A stretch of 64,000 nucleotides of DNA from Oxalobacter sp. (GTDB lineage Bacteria; Pseudomonadota; Gammaproteobacteria; Burkholderiales; Burkholderiaceae_D), in NCBI GenBank assembly GCA_003605115.1, contig QZKY01000005.1, positions 92,648 through 156,647 on the forward strand, written 5' to 3'. Of this stretch, positions 19,948 to 28,898 are shown piece by piece. A model generated the notes under the pieces. It saw only the letters and a list, made by a program, of their open reading frames with translations, made no database searches and was not told the DNA's origin. The position numbers were made by a program, and so were the translations under genes. Every line of letters begins with the position of its first letter. Position 1 is the stretch's first letter.

Positions 19948-19980
19948 ACCGCCTCGCAAGTTGTCGGTTAACTCGGCGGT
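19948..19980. other. Hairpin in the metK leader
   Basis: ACCGCC at 19948-19953 pairs with GGCGGT at 19975-19980 around 21 bases that are partly self-complementary. On the minus strand it lies about 80 bases before the metK ATG. It has no T-run and does not match the SAM or SAH riboswitch patterns I know. It may be a leader RNA element or simply a promoter-region dyad. Confidence 0.3.
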
Positions 19981-20057
19981 TACTGCAAAACAACAAGTAT
20001 GATATTTTACGCCTCTTGCCAAAGAAATGGCATACATTTTGTACCGGTTTGACAAAA

Positions 20058-20921
20058 ATGCTGCGCATCGTTTTCCGTGTTTTATCCCGCTTGCCGCTAT
20101 CCGTCTTGCACGCGATTGGCGCAACCTTGTCATGGTGCGTGTACTGTTTTGCGCGGGGGTATCGGCACAGACTGAAGGAAAACATTACGGCGGCGGGGTA
20201 TGAACAACATCTGGCTGCGGCGATTGCCGAAAGCGGCAAATCCCTGAGTGAGCTCCCCTTTGTCTGGGGTGCGCCGATTGAAAAAGTTCGCGCAAAAACT
20301 CGTGTGCAAAACTGGGAGGTGGTGCAGCAGGCGCAGGAGGCCGGGCGCGGCATCATCTTTTTTACCCCCCACTTGGGGTGTTTTGAAATCGCTGGGCAGG
20401 CGTTGGGGCAGCGTCTGCCATTGACCGTAATGTATCGTCCACCACGCGTGGCATCCCACCAGCCCCTGTTTGAGGCGGGGCGCAGGCGTACCGAAGCCAA
20501 ACTGGCTGCGACAAATCTCTCTGGCATTCGCGCCATGGCGAAATCGCTGAAAGCGGGTGAAGCCATCGGTTTGCTGCCGGATCATGTGCCGAGATTGGGT
20601 GATGGCGTGTGGGCCGATTTTTTCGGTCGTCCTGCGTACACGATAACGCTTTCCGCGAAATTACAGCAGATGAGCGGCGCGCAAATCATACTGGTGTTTG
20701 CCGAGCGTTTGTCGTGGGGGCGCGGCTATGTGGTTCACTTCATGCCGTTCGATGAGGATATGGGCGGCACGCCTGAACAGCAGGCGCGCGCCATCAATGC
20801 GGCGATGGAAAAGTTGATTGCGCTGTGTCCATCGCAGTACTTCTGGAGCTACAACCGCTACCGCCAGCCGCTACCACCCAAGCGTCCTGCGGCGTCATCT
20901 GCACCAGCGGAGGAAAAGTGA
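20058..20921 (+). CDS. Lipid A biosynthesis lauroyl-type acyltransferase 1
   Basis: LpxL/HtrB-family enzyme that adds a secondary acyl chain to lipid A at the inner membrane. A hydrophobic N-terminal segment (LSVLHAIGATLSWCVYCFA) is followed by the catalytic HX4E motif: His105 and Glu110 in FTPHLGCFE. The family motif around FAERLSWGRGY and the C-terminal CPSQYFWSYNRYR are also seen. I start at ATG 20058 (287 residues); the frame extends 14 codons upstream only through a TTG. It overlaps the next gene by one base (TGATG), so two paralogous acyltransferases are translated in succession. Confidence 0.88.
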   Translation: MLRIVFRVLSRLPLSVLHAIGATLSWCVYCFARGYRHRLKENITAAGYEQHLAAAIAESGKSLSELPFVWGAPIEKVRAKTRVQNWEVVQQAQEAGRGIIFFTPHLGCFEIAGQALGQRLPLTVMYRPPRVASHQPLFEAGRRRTEAKLAATNLSGIRAMAKSLKAGEAIGLLPDHVPRLGDGVWADFFGRPAYTITLSAKLQQMSGAQIILVFAERLSWGRGYVVHFMPFDEDMGGTPEQQARAINAAMEKLIALCPSQYFWSYNRYRQPLPPKRPAASSAPAEEK

Positions 20922-21784
20922 TGAAGCTCGTGCTGGGGGTGCTGTGGATGCTGCACTGGTTGCCCTTGCCCATACTGGGGCGCTTGGGGAAAGCGCTTGG
21001 CACCTTGCTGTTTTACAGCCTGAAAGGGCGTCGGCATATCACGCTGACGAATTTGCGCCTGTGTTTTCCCGACAAATCCGAAGCAGAGCGCCATGCGATT
21101 GCGCGCGAACACTTTCAGCTTTTTGCGCGCAGTGCGCTGGAGCGCAGCATATTGTGGTGGGCGTCCGAATCGCGCTTGCAAAAACTGATGGTGATCGAAC
21201 CGGCTTTGCCTTTGGAAACGTTCAAGACCGAACCCGTGATCATCTTGTGCCCGCACTTTGTTTGTCTGGATGTGGCGGGCGCGGCGATTGCGATGCAAAT
21301 TTCAGCTTGTTCCATGTATTCTCCGCAAAAAAATCAGGCTTTCGATGCTGCCTTGTTGAAGGGGCGCGGGCGGTTCAAGCCGCAACGCCTGGTCACGCGG
21401 CGCGAAGGCATCAAGCCGATTTTGCGCGCCTTGCGCGACCGTCATCCCTACTTCATGCTGCCGGACATGGATTTCGGTTTGCAGGATGCCGAGTTCATTC
21501 CCTTTTTTGGACATCCTGCCGCGACGCTGACGGCATTGCCGCGGCTGGCCGCCGCCGCCCGTGCCAAAGTGATTCCCGTGGTGGCGACGTTTTTGCCCGA
21601 TTATCGTGGCTGGAAAGTGACCTTCTATCCCCCTTGGGAAGATTATCCCGGCGAGGACATCACCGTGGCGGCACGCCGCATGAACGCCTTCATCGAAGCG
21701 CGCGTCCGCGAATTGCCTGCCGATTATTTCTGGGCGCACCGGCGCTTCAAGACGCGTCCGGCGGGTGAAGCGGGTGTATATTAG
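20921..21784 (+). CDS. Lipid A biosynthesis acyltransferase 2
   Basis: Second LpxL/LpxM-family acyltransferase, 287 residues. The catalytic motif reads CPHFVCLD (His112, Asp117), the HX4D form. LPDMDFGLQDAEFIPFFG and the C-terminal LPADYFWAHRRFKTRP are typical. Start ATG 20921 is chosen because GGAGGAAAAG lies just before it and it overlaps the previous stop; the longer open frame to 20825 lies inside the upstream gene. The tandem pair suggests that lipid A receives two secondary chains. Confidence 0.9.
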   Translation: MKLVLGVLWMLHWLPLPILGRLGKALGTLLFYSLKGRRHITLTNLRLCFPDKSEAERHAIAREHFQLFARSALERSILWWASESRLQKLMVIEPALPLETFKTEPVIILCPHFVCLDVAGAAIAMQISACSMYSPQKNQAFDAALLKGRGRFKPQRLVTRREGIKPILRALRDRHPYFMLPDMDFGLQDAEFIPFFGHPAATLTALPRLAAAARAKVIPVVATFLPDYRGWKVTFYPPWEDYPGEDITVAARRMNAFIEARVRELPADYFWAHRRFKTRPAGEAGVY

Positions 21785-21812
21785 GCGGAGAGTGGCGAGT
21801 AGAAAGTGGGTG

Positions 21813-21951
21813 GAAAATTGGGGTCAGCAGTTTGGCAAAACCGGGGTCGGTAGGCAAAACCGGGGTCAGAGTAATTTTTGCGCAGCAAAAATTACTCTGA
21901 CCCCGAATTTTGCCAAACGATGGACCCCGAATTTTGCCGCCCCCAATTTTC
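21813..21951. repeat. Family 1 repeat, copy C: nested compound palindrome
   Basis: A central palindrome at 21853-21914 has GGCAAAACCGGGGTCAGAGT on the left and ACTCTGACCCCGAATTTTGCC on the right, with perfect TAATTTTTGC / GCAAAAATTA arms. It is flanked on both sides by further units: GGGGTCAGCAG and GGCAAAACCGGGGTC on the left, GGACCCCGAATTTTGCC and a closing CCCCAATTTTC on the right. The whole 139-base block is thus a palindrome of palindromes between the second acyltransferase and dapF. Confidence 0.85.
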
Positions 21952-21989
21952 TGGCAAGAATGAGCGGCCAGTGAAAAATCAGGAGTCGG

Positions 21990-22868
21990 ATGAACCTCAT
22001 CTTCACCAAAATGCACGGCGCAGGCAATGATTTCATCGTCATTGACGCCATCAACCAGTCCGTCAGGCTGACGCCGGCACAATGCCGTTTTTTGGCAGAT
22101 CGCCGCTTCGGCATCGGTGCGGATCAAATTCTGGTTGTTGAGAAGGCGGATCGCACGGACGTCGATTTCCGCTACCGCATCTTCAATGCCGACGGCAGTG
22201 AAGTGGAGCAATGCGGCAACGGCGCGCGCGCCTTCGTGAAATTCGTCACGGAAAAAGGCTTGGCCACCCAACGGCGCATCACCGTTAGCACCCTTGCAGG
22301 TGTCATCGCATTGCAGCTCGAAGACGATGGCAATGTTACCGTCAACATGGGCGCGCCCATCCTGGAACCGGAGAAAGTGCCCTTCGATACCAGCGGCTTG
22401 CGCGGCAAGCACGAAGGTGAGGACACGCTGTGGCCGTTGTATCTCGAACCGCAGCCGGGACGTGAAGGAGCGACAACGTACATTTCCGTCGTGTCGATGG
22501 GCAATCCGCACGCGGTACAAGTGGTGAAGGATGTGGACACCGCGCCAGTGGCGCTGGAGGGCCCCCTCATTGAGCAGCATCGCCGTTTTCCCGCCCGCGT
22601 GAATGCCGGCTTCATGCAAATTCTTGATCGGAACACGGTGCGTCTGCGCGTCTATGAACGCGGCGCAGGGGAAACGCTCGCCTGTGGGACAGGAGCCTGT
22701 GCCGCAGTGGTGGCAGGCATTCGGCGGGGGCGGCTGGATTCGCCCGTGCGTGTGGAAGCACGGGGCGGTGTATTGCAGATTGCGTGGGCGGGAGAGGGGC
22801 AGCCGGTGATGATGAGCGGCCCTGCCGTCAGCGTCTATGAGGGACGTATTGACATGCCTATTGTGTAG
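21990..22868 (+). CDS. dapF: Diaminopimelate epimerase
   Basis: PLP-independent epimerase converting LL- to meso-diaminopimelate for lysine and peptidoglycan. The two catalytic cysteines are Cys75 ([17 protein letters not shown]) and Cys232 ([10 protein letters not shown]). The N-terminal [15 protein letters not shown] is diagnostic. Length 292 is slightly above E. coli (274) because of the central [17 protein letters not shown] insertion, common in betaproteobacteria. A CAGGAGTCGG ribosome binding site precedes the ATG. It is probably read with the acyltransferase pair, though the compound palindrome intervenes. Confidence 0.97.
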   Translation: MNLIFTKMHGAGNDFIVIDAINQSVRLTPAQCRFLADRRFGIGADQILVVEKADRTDVDFRYRIFNADGSEVEQCGNGARAFVKFVTEKGLATQRRITVSTLAGVIALQLEDDGNVTVNMGAPILEPEKVPFDTSGLRGKHEGEDTLWPLYLEPQPGREGATTYISVVSMGNPHAVQVVKDVDTAPVALEGPLIEQHRRFPARVNAGFMQILDRNTVRLRVYERGAGETLACGTGACAAVVAGIRRGRLDSPVRVEARGGVLQIAWAGEGQPVMMSGPAVSVYEGRIDMPIV

Positions 22869-23182
22869 GAAGCCACTTCGCGCACAAGACGCGAGCGTCA
22901 ATAGTGTTGAGGTATGGCGAAAAATTTCTGCGCAACAATAAAATTGCTATAAAGAACACACTTTTTTAAAGGCAAGGGCAAAAAAATGCGTTACGAAGCC
23001 GCGTTTCAAAAAAACAACGCAAGCGCTTAAAACAGAGGCAAAAAGAGGGAAATTTTCACCACAGCTGACTCACCGTCTTTTGCTCTGAGCAGAAAACAGT
23101 TATCTTCAACCTATCCGAATGTCTAGTTCGATCGACCTTTACGGATTCTTTAACTATTTTTTCCCTTGCAAAGGACTACAAA
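22869..23182 (+). promoter_or_regulatory. 314-base porin upstream region
   Basis: No gene is supported. The region is A-rich and has a TATAAA box at 22948-22953, but without a convincing -35. AAAGGACTACAAA just before 23183 is the porin ribosome binding site. A long leader would be needed if TATAAA is the -10, which would fit small-RNA control of porin mRNA; that is inference only. Confidence 0.35.
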
Positions 23183-24217
23183 ATGAAAAAAACGCTTATC
23201 GCACTCGCAGTACTCGGCGCTTTTGGCGCTGCGCAAGCACAATCGAATGTGACCATTTATGGTCAACTGAAGCCTTCCTATGACTTCATCGATACAGGCA
23301 CCAAAGACGTTGTTGACATGACCTGGAATAACTCCCGTCTCGGCTTCAAGGGTACGGAAGATCTGGGTGGTGGCTTGAAAGCTGTTTTCCAAATCGAATC
23401 CAAGGTCAAGTCGACCGAAGTAGGCGGTGGCTCTATTGCTGATCGCGACAGCTGGGTGGGTCTGGCCGGTGGCTTCGGCTCCATCACTTTTGGTAACCAC
23501 CAAACGGCTTATGTTCAAGCAGCCGCCAGCTACGACTTCTTCGCTGACAGCATTGGTGACTACAACAACATCATGGGCATGACTGGTGGCCTCACTGATG
23601 GCTTCAACGAGCGCGTTGGCAAGTCAGCCTACTACAAATCGCCGGTTATGAGCGGCTTCCAAGTACTGGCTTCTTACGCAATGAACGCGCAGCACGTATC
23701 TGGCAACAATGGCGCGGTTGGTTCCAACGGTGACAGCGACATTGCTGCTATCGTCGGCACCTACACCAATGGCCCGTTGAAAGTATTGGCTGGCTATGAA
23801 GTGCAAAAGTCTGGTGTTCCTGCAGATCAAGAAGCCATGAAGATCGGTGCGGGTTACAAGCTGCCCTTCGGCACCCAGCTCAATGCTATTTACGAGCAAG
23901 TCGAGCAAGACAACGCTTATGATATCAAGCACATCTACATTGGCGCCAGCCACCCGGTTACTTCGGCGATCGACGTGATGGCTAACTACATCATTGCAGA
24001 TGACAACGACGAACTGGCCAGCAGCAACAACACCGGTGCCAAGGGTTATGCGATTGGCGCGATGTACAAGTTCTCCAAGCGCACAAACGTGATGGCAGCA
24101 TACGCCAAGGTGGATAACGACACCAATGCCGAGTATGGCATGGATGCTGGTTATGCAGCGGACGCAACTGGCAAGACGGTATCCGGCTTCTCCGTACGTC
24201 TGCAACACAACTTCTAA
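23183..24217 (+). CDS. Gram-negative porin
   Basis: Trimeric outer-membrane diffusion channel of the Burkholderiales porin type (Porin_4). A signal peptide ends at AQA-QS (residues 1-20), SNVTIYGQLKPSYDF is the first strand, and the protein ends in the aromatic FSVRLQHNF required for barrel assembly. DRDSWVGLAGGFGSITFGN is typical of strands near residue 95. Length 344 is usual. It stands alone: its own leader upstream and a strong terminator at 24261-24288. Substrate preference cannot be read. Confidence 0.94.
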   Translation: MKKTLIALAVLGAFGAAQAQSNVTIYGQLKPSYDFIDTGTKDVVDMTWNNSRLGFKGTEDLGGGLKAVFQIESKVKSTEVGGGSIADRDSWVGLAGGFGSITFGNHQTAYVQAAASYDFFADSIGDYNNIMGMTGGLTDGFNERVGKSAYYKSPVMSGFQVLASYAMNAQHVSGNNGAVGSNGDSDIAAIVGTYTNGPLKVLAGYEVQKSGVPADQEAMKIGAGYKLPFGTQLNAIYEQVEQDNAYDIKHIYIGASHPVTSAIDVMANYIIADDNDELASSNNTGAKGYAIGAMYKFSKRTNVMAAYAKVDNDTNAEYGMDAGYAADATGKTVSGFSVRLQHNF

Positions 24218-24260
24218 TCGGCTCAGGTTTCAACCCACCGTTTAGACGTAAGCAAGACAA

Positions 24261-24288
24261 AACGGCCACCTTCGGGTGGCCGTTTTTT
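24261..24288 (+). terminator. Intrinsic terminator after porin
   Basis: AACGGCCACC pairs with GGTGGCCGTT around a TTCG-type loop, followed by six T. It is the strongest terminator in the window and ends 43 bases after the stop begins. Confidence 0.92.
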
Positions 24289-24357
24289 ATTTGAATGTGA
24301 GATGGTTGGACTTGGTGTGGGTCGAACTGGGGTACGTTCGCACACAAGCAGCGCGCC

Positions 24358-25074
24358 TTAAGTCAAATCTTCAGTCAAATGCTGCATGAACTCCCGATAC
24401 CCCTTCATCCGCAATGCACAGGCCGGACACTCCCCGCAGCCGCGCCCCCAGTCATGCCAATGACGCTCGCCCAGATAGCAAGTGTGCGTTTCGTCGCGGA
24501 TGAGATTGACCAGAGCTTCTCCGCCCACTTCCTGCGCCAGTTGCCAGGTTTGCGCCTTGCCCAGCCACATGAGCGGAGTTTCCAGCGCGAGATCGGTCGC
24601 CATGCCCAGATTGAGCGCGACTTGCAAGGCCTTGAGCGTGCCATCGCGGCAATCGGGGTAGCCAGAAAAATCAGTTTCGCACATGCCGCCCACCAGCACA
24701 GTAAGGCCACGGCGGTAAGCGAGCATGGCCGCCACGGTCAAAAACAGCAGATTGCGCCCTGGGACGAAGGTATTGGGTAAGCCGTTATCCTGTATCGCAA
24801 TGGCGACATCGCGGGTGAGCGCGCACTCAGAAACGGTGGATATGACCGGCAAGGCAATGAGGTGATCTTCTCCTAATTTACGTGCCCAATCCGGCGACAA
24901 TTCACGCAGTTTTTCAAGGATTGTCGGACGCACCGTGAGTTCCACAATGTGGCGCTGGCCGTAATCGAAGCCGATTGTTTCCACGTGTGCATAGCGCGAT
25001 AGTGCCCACGCCAGACAGGTGGTGGAATCCTGTCCGCCACTGAAAAGCACCAAAGCGCGCGCGTGATCCGTCAT
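24358..25074 (-). CDS. queC: 7-cyano-7-deazaguanine synthase
   Basis: ATP-dependent enzyme turning 7-carboxy-7-deazaguanine into preQ0 for queuosine in tRNA. The PP-loop SGGQDSTTC is at residues 12-20, and a C-terminal zinc site uses Cys199, 213, 216 and 219 ([10 protein letters not shown]). Length 238 is normal. It overlaps the preceding DUF3108 gene by four bases (ATGA). No other queuosine genes are in the window. Confidence 0.96.
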   Translation of the reverse strand: MTDHARALVLFSGGQDSTTCLAWALSRYAHVETIGFDYGQRHIVELTVRPTILEKLRELSPDWARKLGEDHLIALPVISTVSECALTRDVAIAIQDNGLPNTFVPGRNLLFLTVAAMLAYRRGLTVLVGGMCETDFSGYPDCRDGTLKALQVALNLGMATDLALETPLMWLGKAQTWQLAQEVGGEALVNLIRDETHTCYLGERHWHDWGRGCGECPACALRMKGYREFMQHLTEDLT

Positions 25075-25892
25075 GGCGTGTGCTTCACATGAGCCACCGC
25101 GGCGGTGGGGCGTTTCTCAAGGCTTTGCAACACTTGGTGCAGGGTCAGTCCCTTTTCATCACTGAAAACCATTTTGACCGGATACCATTCCAGTGACGGC
25201 GCGAGCCAGAGATCCAGCGTTTGTTTTTCACGTGAGGGAGAAGGTAATTTGGCAATGTGCAGCGCTTTCATCTCTCCCAGCGGCGAAGCAATCGTTTCAT
25301 TGCCAATGACGCGAAAGCGCCACACTTCGCCGTTCTTGCGTCCCGCGACAAAAAACGGCCATTCTGCGCCGGGCGTCATGCGCTCGGGCGCACCGCGTGC
25401 CATGGACACCAGTTGCCAGGTGATGCTGGTGCGGTTTTGTTCGCCGCCGATGATTGGGTAGGTTTGTGGCGAGCTGCTGAACCGGATCGTTTTGTTGGCG
25501 CGGTCAAACGTGACCGTGTGCGGTTTCTTTCGAAAGCGCGTTTCAACCAGCTGCGTGGGAGCCAGGCCGTATTCGTTCACCATCCCTTCGCAATGGGTTT
25601 CCAGAATTTTGCCCAAGCCCGTGGCGGTGGTCACGACATCAATGCTGTATTGCTTGGGACGATTCCGCCAGCCGATCTGCGCGCTGCCGCTCATGGACAG
25701 GATGCCGTACTGCGCCGTGAGCGTGTAAAACAGATCGGCGGAGGGGGGCGGGTTGACGGAGTGTTTGGTTACGGTGGATTTGTCAGTCGCTGTCGAAGGC
25801 AACGCGTAAGCTGGCGCGGCGAGAGCAAGGATCACGGAAAGCACAAGACAGCGGGCAGCAAAACGATGAATGAAGTGAAGAGCGCGCAGCAT
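25071..25892 (-). CDS. DUF3108 domain exported protein
   Basis: Function unknown. The protein is about 273 residues with a signal peptide ([21 protein letters not shown]) and a mature DUF3108-type fold: [19 protein letters not shown], followed by [16 protein letters not shown] near the C-terminus. Members are periplasmic and of uncertain role. I start at ATG 25892, 8 bases after AAGGAG; ATGs at 25898 and 25925 are in frame, but the first is too close to that site and the second lacks one. It overlaps queC as ATGA and probably drives it. Confidence 0.8.
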   Translation of the reverse strand: MLRALHFIHRFAARCLVLSVILALAAPAYALPSTATDKSTVTKHSVNPPPSADLFYTLTAQYGILSMSGSAQIGWRNRPKQYSIDVVTTATGLGKILETHCEGMVNEYGLAPTQLVETRFRKKPHTVTFDRANKTIRFSSSPQTYPIIGGEQNRTSITWQLVSMARGAPERMTPGAEWPFFVAGRKNGEVWRFRVIGNETIASPLGEMKALHIAKLPSPSREKQTLDLWLAPSLEWYPVKMVFSDEKGLTLHQVLQSLEKRPTAAVAHVKHTP

Positions 25893-26262
25893 GCGCATGA
25901 CTCCTTGATAAAAAAGGGGCTTCATACGAGCCAGTTATAGCGAATGGAAACAAGGCAAGGAATAAGCAGTAAGAGCATACCACTCCTTGTTGCTCTCGAT
26001 GGGAAGTCGAAAACAAATGAGCGTCAGACAAGAGATGGTTTTGCAAAGGGCTCGTGGATTGTGTGCGTGCCGTGCCGGGGGTGTGGAGGATTGTTAAATT
26101 TGATACGCAACAACGCTTGTGAGCAGAATGCATGCCGCTTATCCCGCAATGAGGTTCACTTGTCGGGCGAATAGGTTGCAATACATTTGCTTGCATTAAG
26201 CTGGTGTAAAACAATGTGCCTGATCCATTAGGGTGGTGCGCGTATACAGACAGGAGCGAAAA
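25893..26262. other. 370-base divergent intergenic region before the first pilin operon
   Basis: No gene or repeat is supported. It separates the minus-strand DUF3108-queC pair from the plus-strand pilus operon and must hold promoters for both. The last bases (GACAGGAGCGAAAA) give the pilE ribosome binding site. No clear sigma-54 pair of the kind used by some major pilin genes was found. Confidence 0.4.
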
Positions 26263-26667
26263 ATGACATTCCGCAAACAGTTTCGCGGGTTTACGTTGAT
26301 TGAGTTAATGGTAACCGTAGCCATCGTGGCCATATTGGCAGCAGTCGCGGTGCCGGCTTATACGGAGTATGTTCGACGTGGCAGAACGCAGGAAGCGACT
26401 TCAGCTTTGGCGAATGGACGCGTGCAGTTAGAGCAATATTTTCAGGATGTCCGCGCGTATGCGGGCGGACCGTGTCCTGCAGGCACTGCGAACTTTGGCG
26501 TTGCTTGCGTTCTAGGGGCTGCTACCTACACTATCACCGCAACGGGTGCGGGCACGATGGCAGGTTACACCTACACCATTAACCAGGCCAACGTCATGAC
26601 GTCTGTCGTGCCCGGTGGCGGCGGTGGGAATTGCTGGGCAACCAAGAAGGGTGAGGTATGTCCTTGA
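26263..26667 (+). CDS. pilE: Type IV pilin-like protein, PilE type (set 1)
   Basis: Prepilin of 134 residues. The leader MTFRKQFRG is cleaved before FTLIELMVTVAIVAILA by the prepilin peptidase, and Glu5 of the mature protein is kept. The C-terminal half has Cys pairs (GPCPAGTANFGVACV and NCWATKKGEVC) suited to a disulfide D-region. An AGGAG site fixes the start at 26263; the open frame extends 10 codons further upstream without support. It is the first gene of a six-gene plus-strand set. Position with minor pilins suggests a minor pilin (PilE of Pseudomonas) rather than the main subunit. Confidence 0.88.
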   Translation: MTFRKQFRGFTLIELMVTVAIVAILAAVAVPAYTEYVRRGRTQEATSALANGRVQLEQYFQDVRAYAGGPCPAGTANFGVACVLGAATYTITATGAGTMAGYTYTINQANVMTSVVPGGGGGNCWATKKGEVCP

Positions 26668-27200
26668 GGCGACGCGATCATTGGCTAAGCGAAGGCGTCA
26701 CCTTGATTGAACTGGTGATTGCCATCGCCGTTCTGGGGATTCTGCTGGCGGCGGGTTTGCCGAGTTTTGGCAACTGGATTCAAAACAGCAGAACGCGCGC
26801 GCAGGCAGAGTCGATCCTCAGAGGCTTGCAGTTGGCGCGTCAGGAAGCCATACGCAATAACTCGCCAGTGGAATTTCAGTTTGTTGCCGGTGGCTGGCGG
26901 GTGGGGTGCGTTACGGTCACGACAGAATGCCCGCTGGATATCCAGAGTTACAAAACGCCAGCGGGATCGGTCGTCGTAAATTCAGGCGGACAGCAGAATT
27001 ACAGATTCGACAACATGGGGTTCCTGACGGTTCCCGTTGTTGCGCAGGGCAATGTATGGACAACCATCGCCGTGACGAATCCGAATCTCGTGCCTCCAGA
27101 GGGGCGGGATTTGAGCATCCTGATTACATCCGGCGGGGCAACCAAGATGTGTGATCCGCAGGTGACGGATGTTACTGATTTCCGGTTCTGCGCAGTGTGA
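26658..27200 (+). CDS. fimT: Minor pseudopilin FimT/GspH type (set 1)
   Basis: Prepilin of 180 residues. The leader MSLRRRDHWLSEG is cut before VTLIELVIAIAVLGILLAAG (Val instead of Phe at +1, Glu5 kept). A GspH-type C-terminal domain follows (AESILRGLQLARQEAIRNNS). Cys residues near the end (MCDPQ, FRFCAV) may form a disulfide. It overlaps pilE by 10 bases. FimT/FimU proteins prime pilus assembly and can bind DNA for transformation in some species; which role applies here is unknown. Confidence 0.88.
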   Translation: MSLRRRDHWLSEGVTLIELVIAIAVLGILLAAGLPSFGNWIQNSRTRAQAESILRGLQLARQEAIRNNSPVEFQFVAGGWRVGCVTVTTECPLDIQSYKTPAGSVVVNSGGQQNYRFDNMGFLTVPVVAQGNVWTTIAVTNPNLVPPEGRDLSILITSGGATKMCDPQVTDVTDFRFCAV

Positions 27201-27207
27201 GGACGAT

Positions 27208-27639
27208 ATGTACACAATGAAAACGCGCAAGTTGAGCAAATTTAAACAAGACGGTGCCGCCTTACTCGAAGCGCTGGTTGCCATTCTCGTTTTTTCGATT
27301 GGCATTTTGGGCGTTGTGGCACTGCAAGCCAACATGATTCAGGCAACGGGCGAAGCGCATTACCGTGCGCAAGCCACCTTTCTCGCGCAGCAGCATTTGA
27401 GCAGCATTTGGAATAGTCCGAATGCCGTAAATCTTGCTTGTGGAGTGCTCGATGTCGCTCCGGACAATGCAGGTTTGCCCAGCGGAACGGTCAATACACA
27501 GTGCGGTTGCGATGGTAGAGCGGATTGCTACACGATCACAGTTGGCTGGACGCAGCCCGGCACAGGTACCGTACACAGCGTGGTAACAATGGCATATGTG
27601 ACGCGAGACAATGCACAACCAGTGCTGGTGACGCCATGA
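27208..27639 (+). CDS. pilV: Minor pilin PilV (set 1)
   Basis: 143 residues with the leader KLSKFKQDG cut before AALLEALVAILVFSIGILG. Ala at +1 is unusual but Glu5 (ALLEA) is present. Cys pairs QCGCDGRADC lie in the C-terminal part. I start at ATG 27208, after GAGGAC; the longer frame begins inside fimT. It ends in an ATGA overlap with pilW. PilV belongs to the PilVWX tip complex. Confidence 0.85.
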   Translation: MYTMKTRKLSKFKQDGAALLEALVAILVFSIGILGVVALQANMIQATGEAHYRAQATFLAQQHLSSIWNSPNAVNLACGVLDVAPDNAGLPSGTVNTQCGCDGRADCYTITVGWTQPGTGTVHSVVTMAYVTRDNAQPVLVTP

Positions 27640-28898
27640 GGAACTGGGTGAAGACGATGGCACGACATAACCAAACTCCCAACATCAATCAAACAGGTTT
27701 TAGCCTGATTGAAATGATGGTCGGCTTGGCGATAGGCATGATCGTCGTGCTGGTGATCGCGCAAACGCTCGTGGGTTTTGAAGGGCAGAAGCGCACCACA
27801 AGCGGCAGTGCGGATGCGCAGACCGGCGGCAGCATTGCAACTTTTACGATACAGCGCCAATTGCAAATGGCGGGATATGGCGTTCCCATTTTTTCGACAA
27901 ACGGTTCACCGATCAATTGCAGCAACTCCACTGCGGCGGTTGATCATGATGGCGACGGTGGAGCGGCTGATCCGGATCCAAGTGATGCGGCAGCGGTGGC
28001 ATTGACACCGTCGATCAACATTTCACCCGTGGTCATTGTTGATGGTGGTGTGGCGGGCAACGACAGCATTACGATTGGACGAGCACTGGGGGATGTGGCA
28101 GGCTTGCCCGTGAAAATTGAAGATTTCAGCACTTTGGTGACGAATGGGAATGTGAGAGCGCTCAACAATAGGGGGTGCAGATCGAATGACGTCGCCGTTA
28201 TCACCGACAGTACTGGCAGTACATGTGTCTACCGCAGAGTGGCAGGGCCGCCAAATCCGTTGCCAAGCCAAGATAATGTGAAGCAACAATGTGAGACAAC
28301 GATGCGTACGGGGGGGTTGGTTAACGAGACGACATTGCCGGATGAATGTAAGGATATTTACCTGTTCCCACGCGATGCTACCGGCATACCGAGTGGGGAC
28401 ATTTATATTTCCTGTCCGGGGGAATGGCTTTCCGTTACTTATCGCGTCGTCGGAAGTAATCTCGAAGAGAGAACTGGGTCATCAAGCACGGGAACGACGA
28501 CAAGAATCATCATGACGAATGTGGTCGGTCTGCAAGCGCAGTATGGAATTGCGGCCACGCCGCAGCAATTGCCAGTTTCAGCTTGGGTGGACGCGCAAGG
28601 GATATGGGCGGCGCCGACCGCTACGCTGCGAAACCGGATACGCGCCGTTCGTTTGGTGATTGTGGCGCGCAATGATCAGCTTGAGCGACAGGTCGTTACC
28701 AGCCCCGGGTGTAACGCAGCAGGCGCGTGTGCCTGGGACGGGCATGACCCGACCGTCGATGGTGACAATAATGCCATCGTGGATTTGTCCGTGCTGGGCG
28801 GCGCTAACTGGAATTTGTACCGCTACCGCACTTTTGAAACCGCTGTGTCCTTGCGCAACATGACATGGTCCAGTGGTGTTAATGGAACTTTGAAATGA
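27636..28898 (+). CDS. pilW: Minor pilin PilW (set 1)
   Basis: 420 residues. The leader ends at NQTG before FSLIEMMVGLAIGMIVVLVI (Glu5 kept), and the PilW domain continues to an Ig-like C-terminal region. It starts at ATG 27636 overlapping the pilV stop; an alternative ATG lies at 27657. It is longer than most PilW (250-350), with Asp-rich central segments such as DHDGDGGAADPDPSDAAA that could bind calcium. It ends in an ATGA overlap with pilX. Confidence 0.88.
   Translation: MRNWVKTMARHNQTPNINQTGFSLIEMMVGLAIGMIVVLVIAQTLVGFEGQKRTTSGSADAQTGGSIATFTIQRQLQMAGYGVPIFSTNGSPINCSNSTAAVDHDGDGGAADPDPSDAAAVALTPSINISPVVIVDGGVAGNDSITIGRALGDVAGLPVKIEDFSTLVTNGNVRALNNRGCRSNDVAVITDSTGSTCVYRRVAGPPNPLPSQDNVKQQCETTMRTGGLVNETTLPDECKDIYLFPRDATGIPSGDIYISCPGEWLSVTYRVVGSNLEERTGSSSTGTTTRIIMTNVVGLQAQYGIAATPQQLPVSAWVDAQGIWAAPTATLRNRIRAVRLVIVARNDQLERQVVTSPGCNAAGACAWDGHDPTVDGDNNAIVDLSVLGGANWNLYRYRTFETAVSLRNMTWSSGVNGTLK

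Noticed and set aside
19867..20057. SAM or SAH riboswitch in the metK / acyltransferase gap
   Set aside because: No match to the pairing or conserved loops of the classes I know; only an unexplained hairpin is listed.
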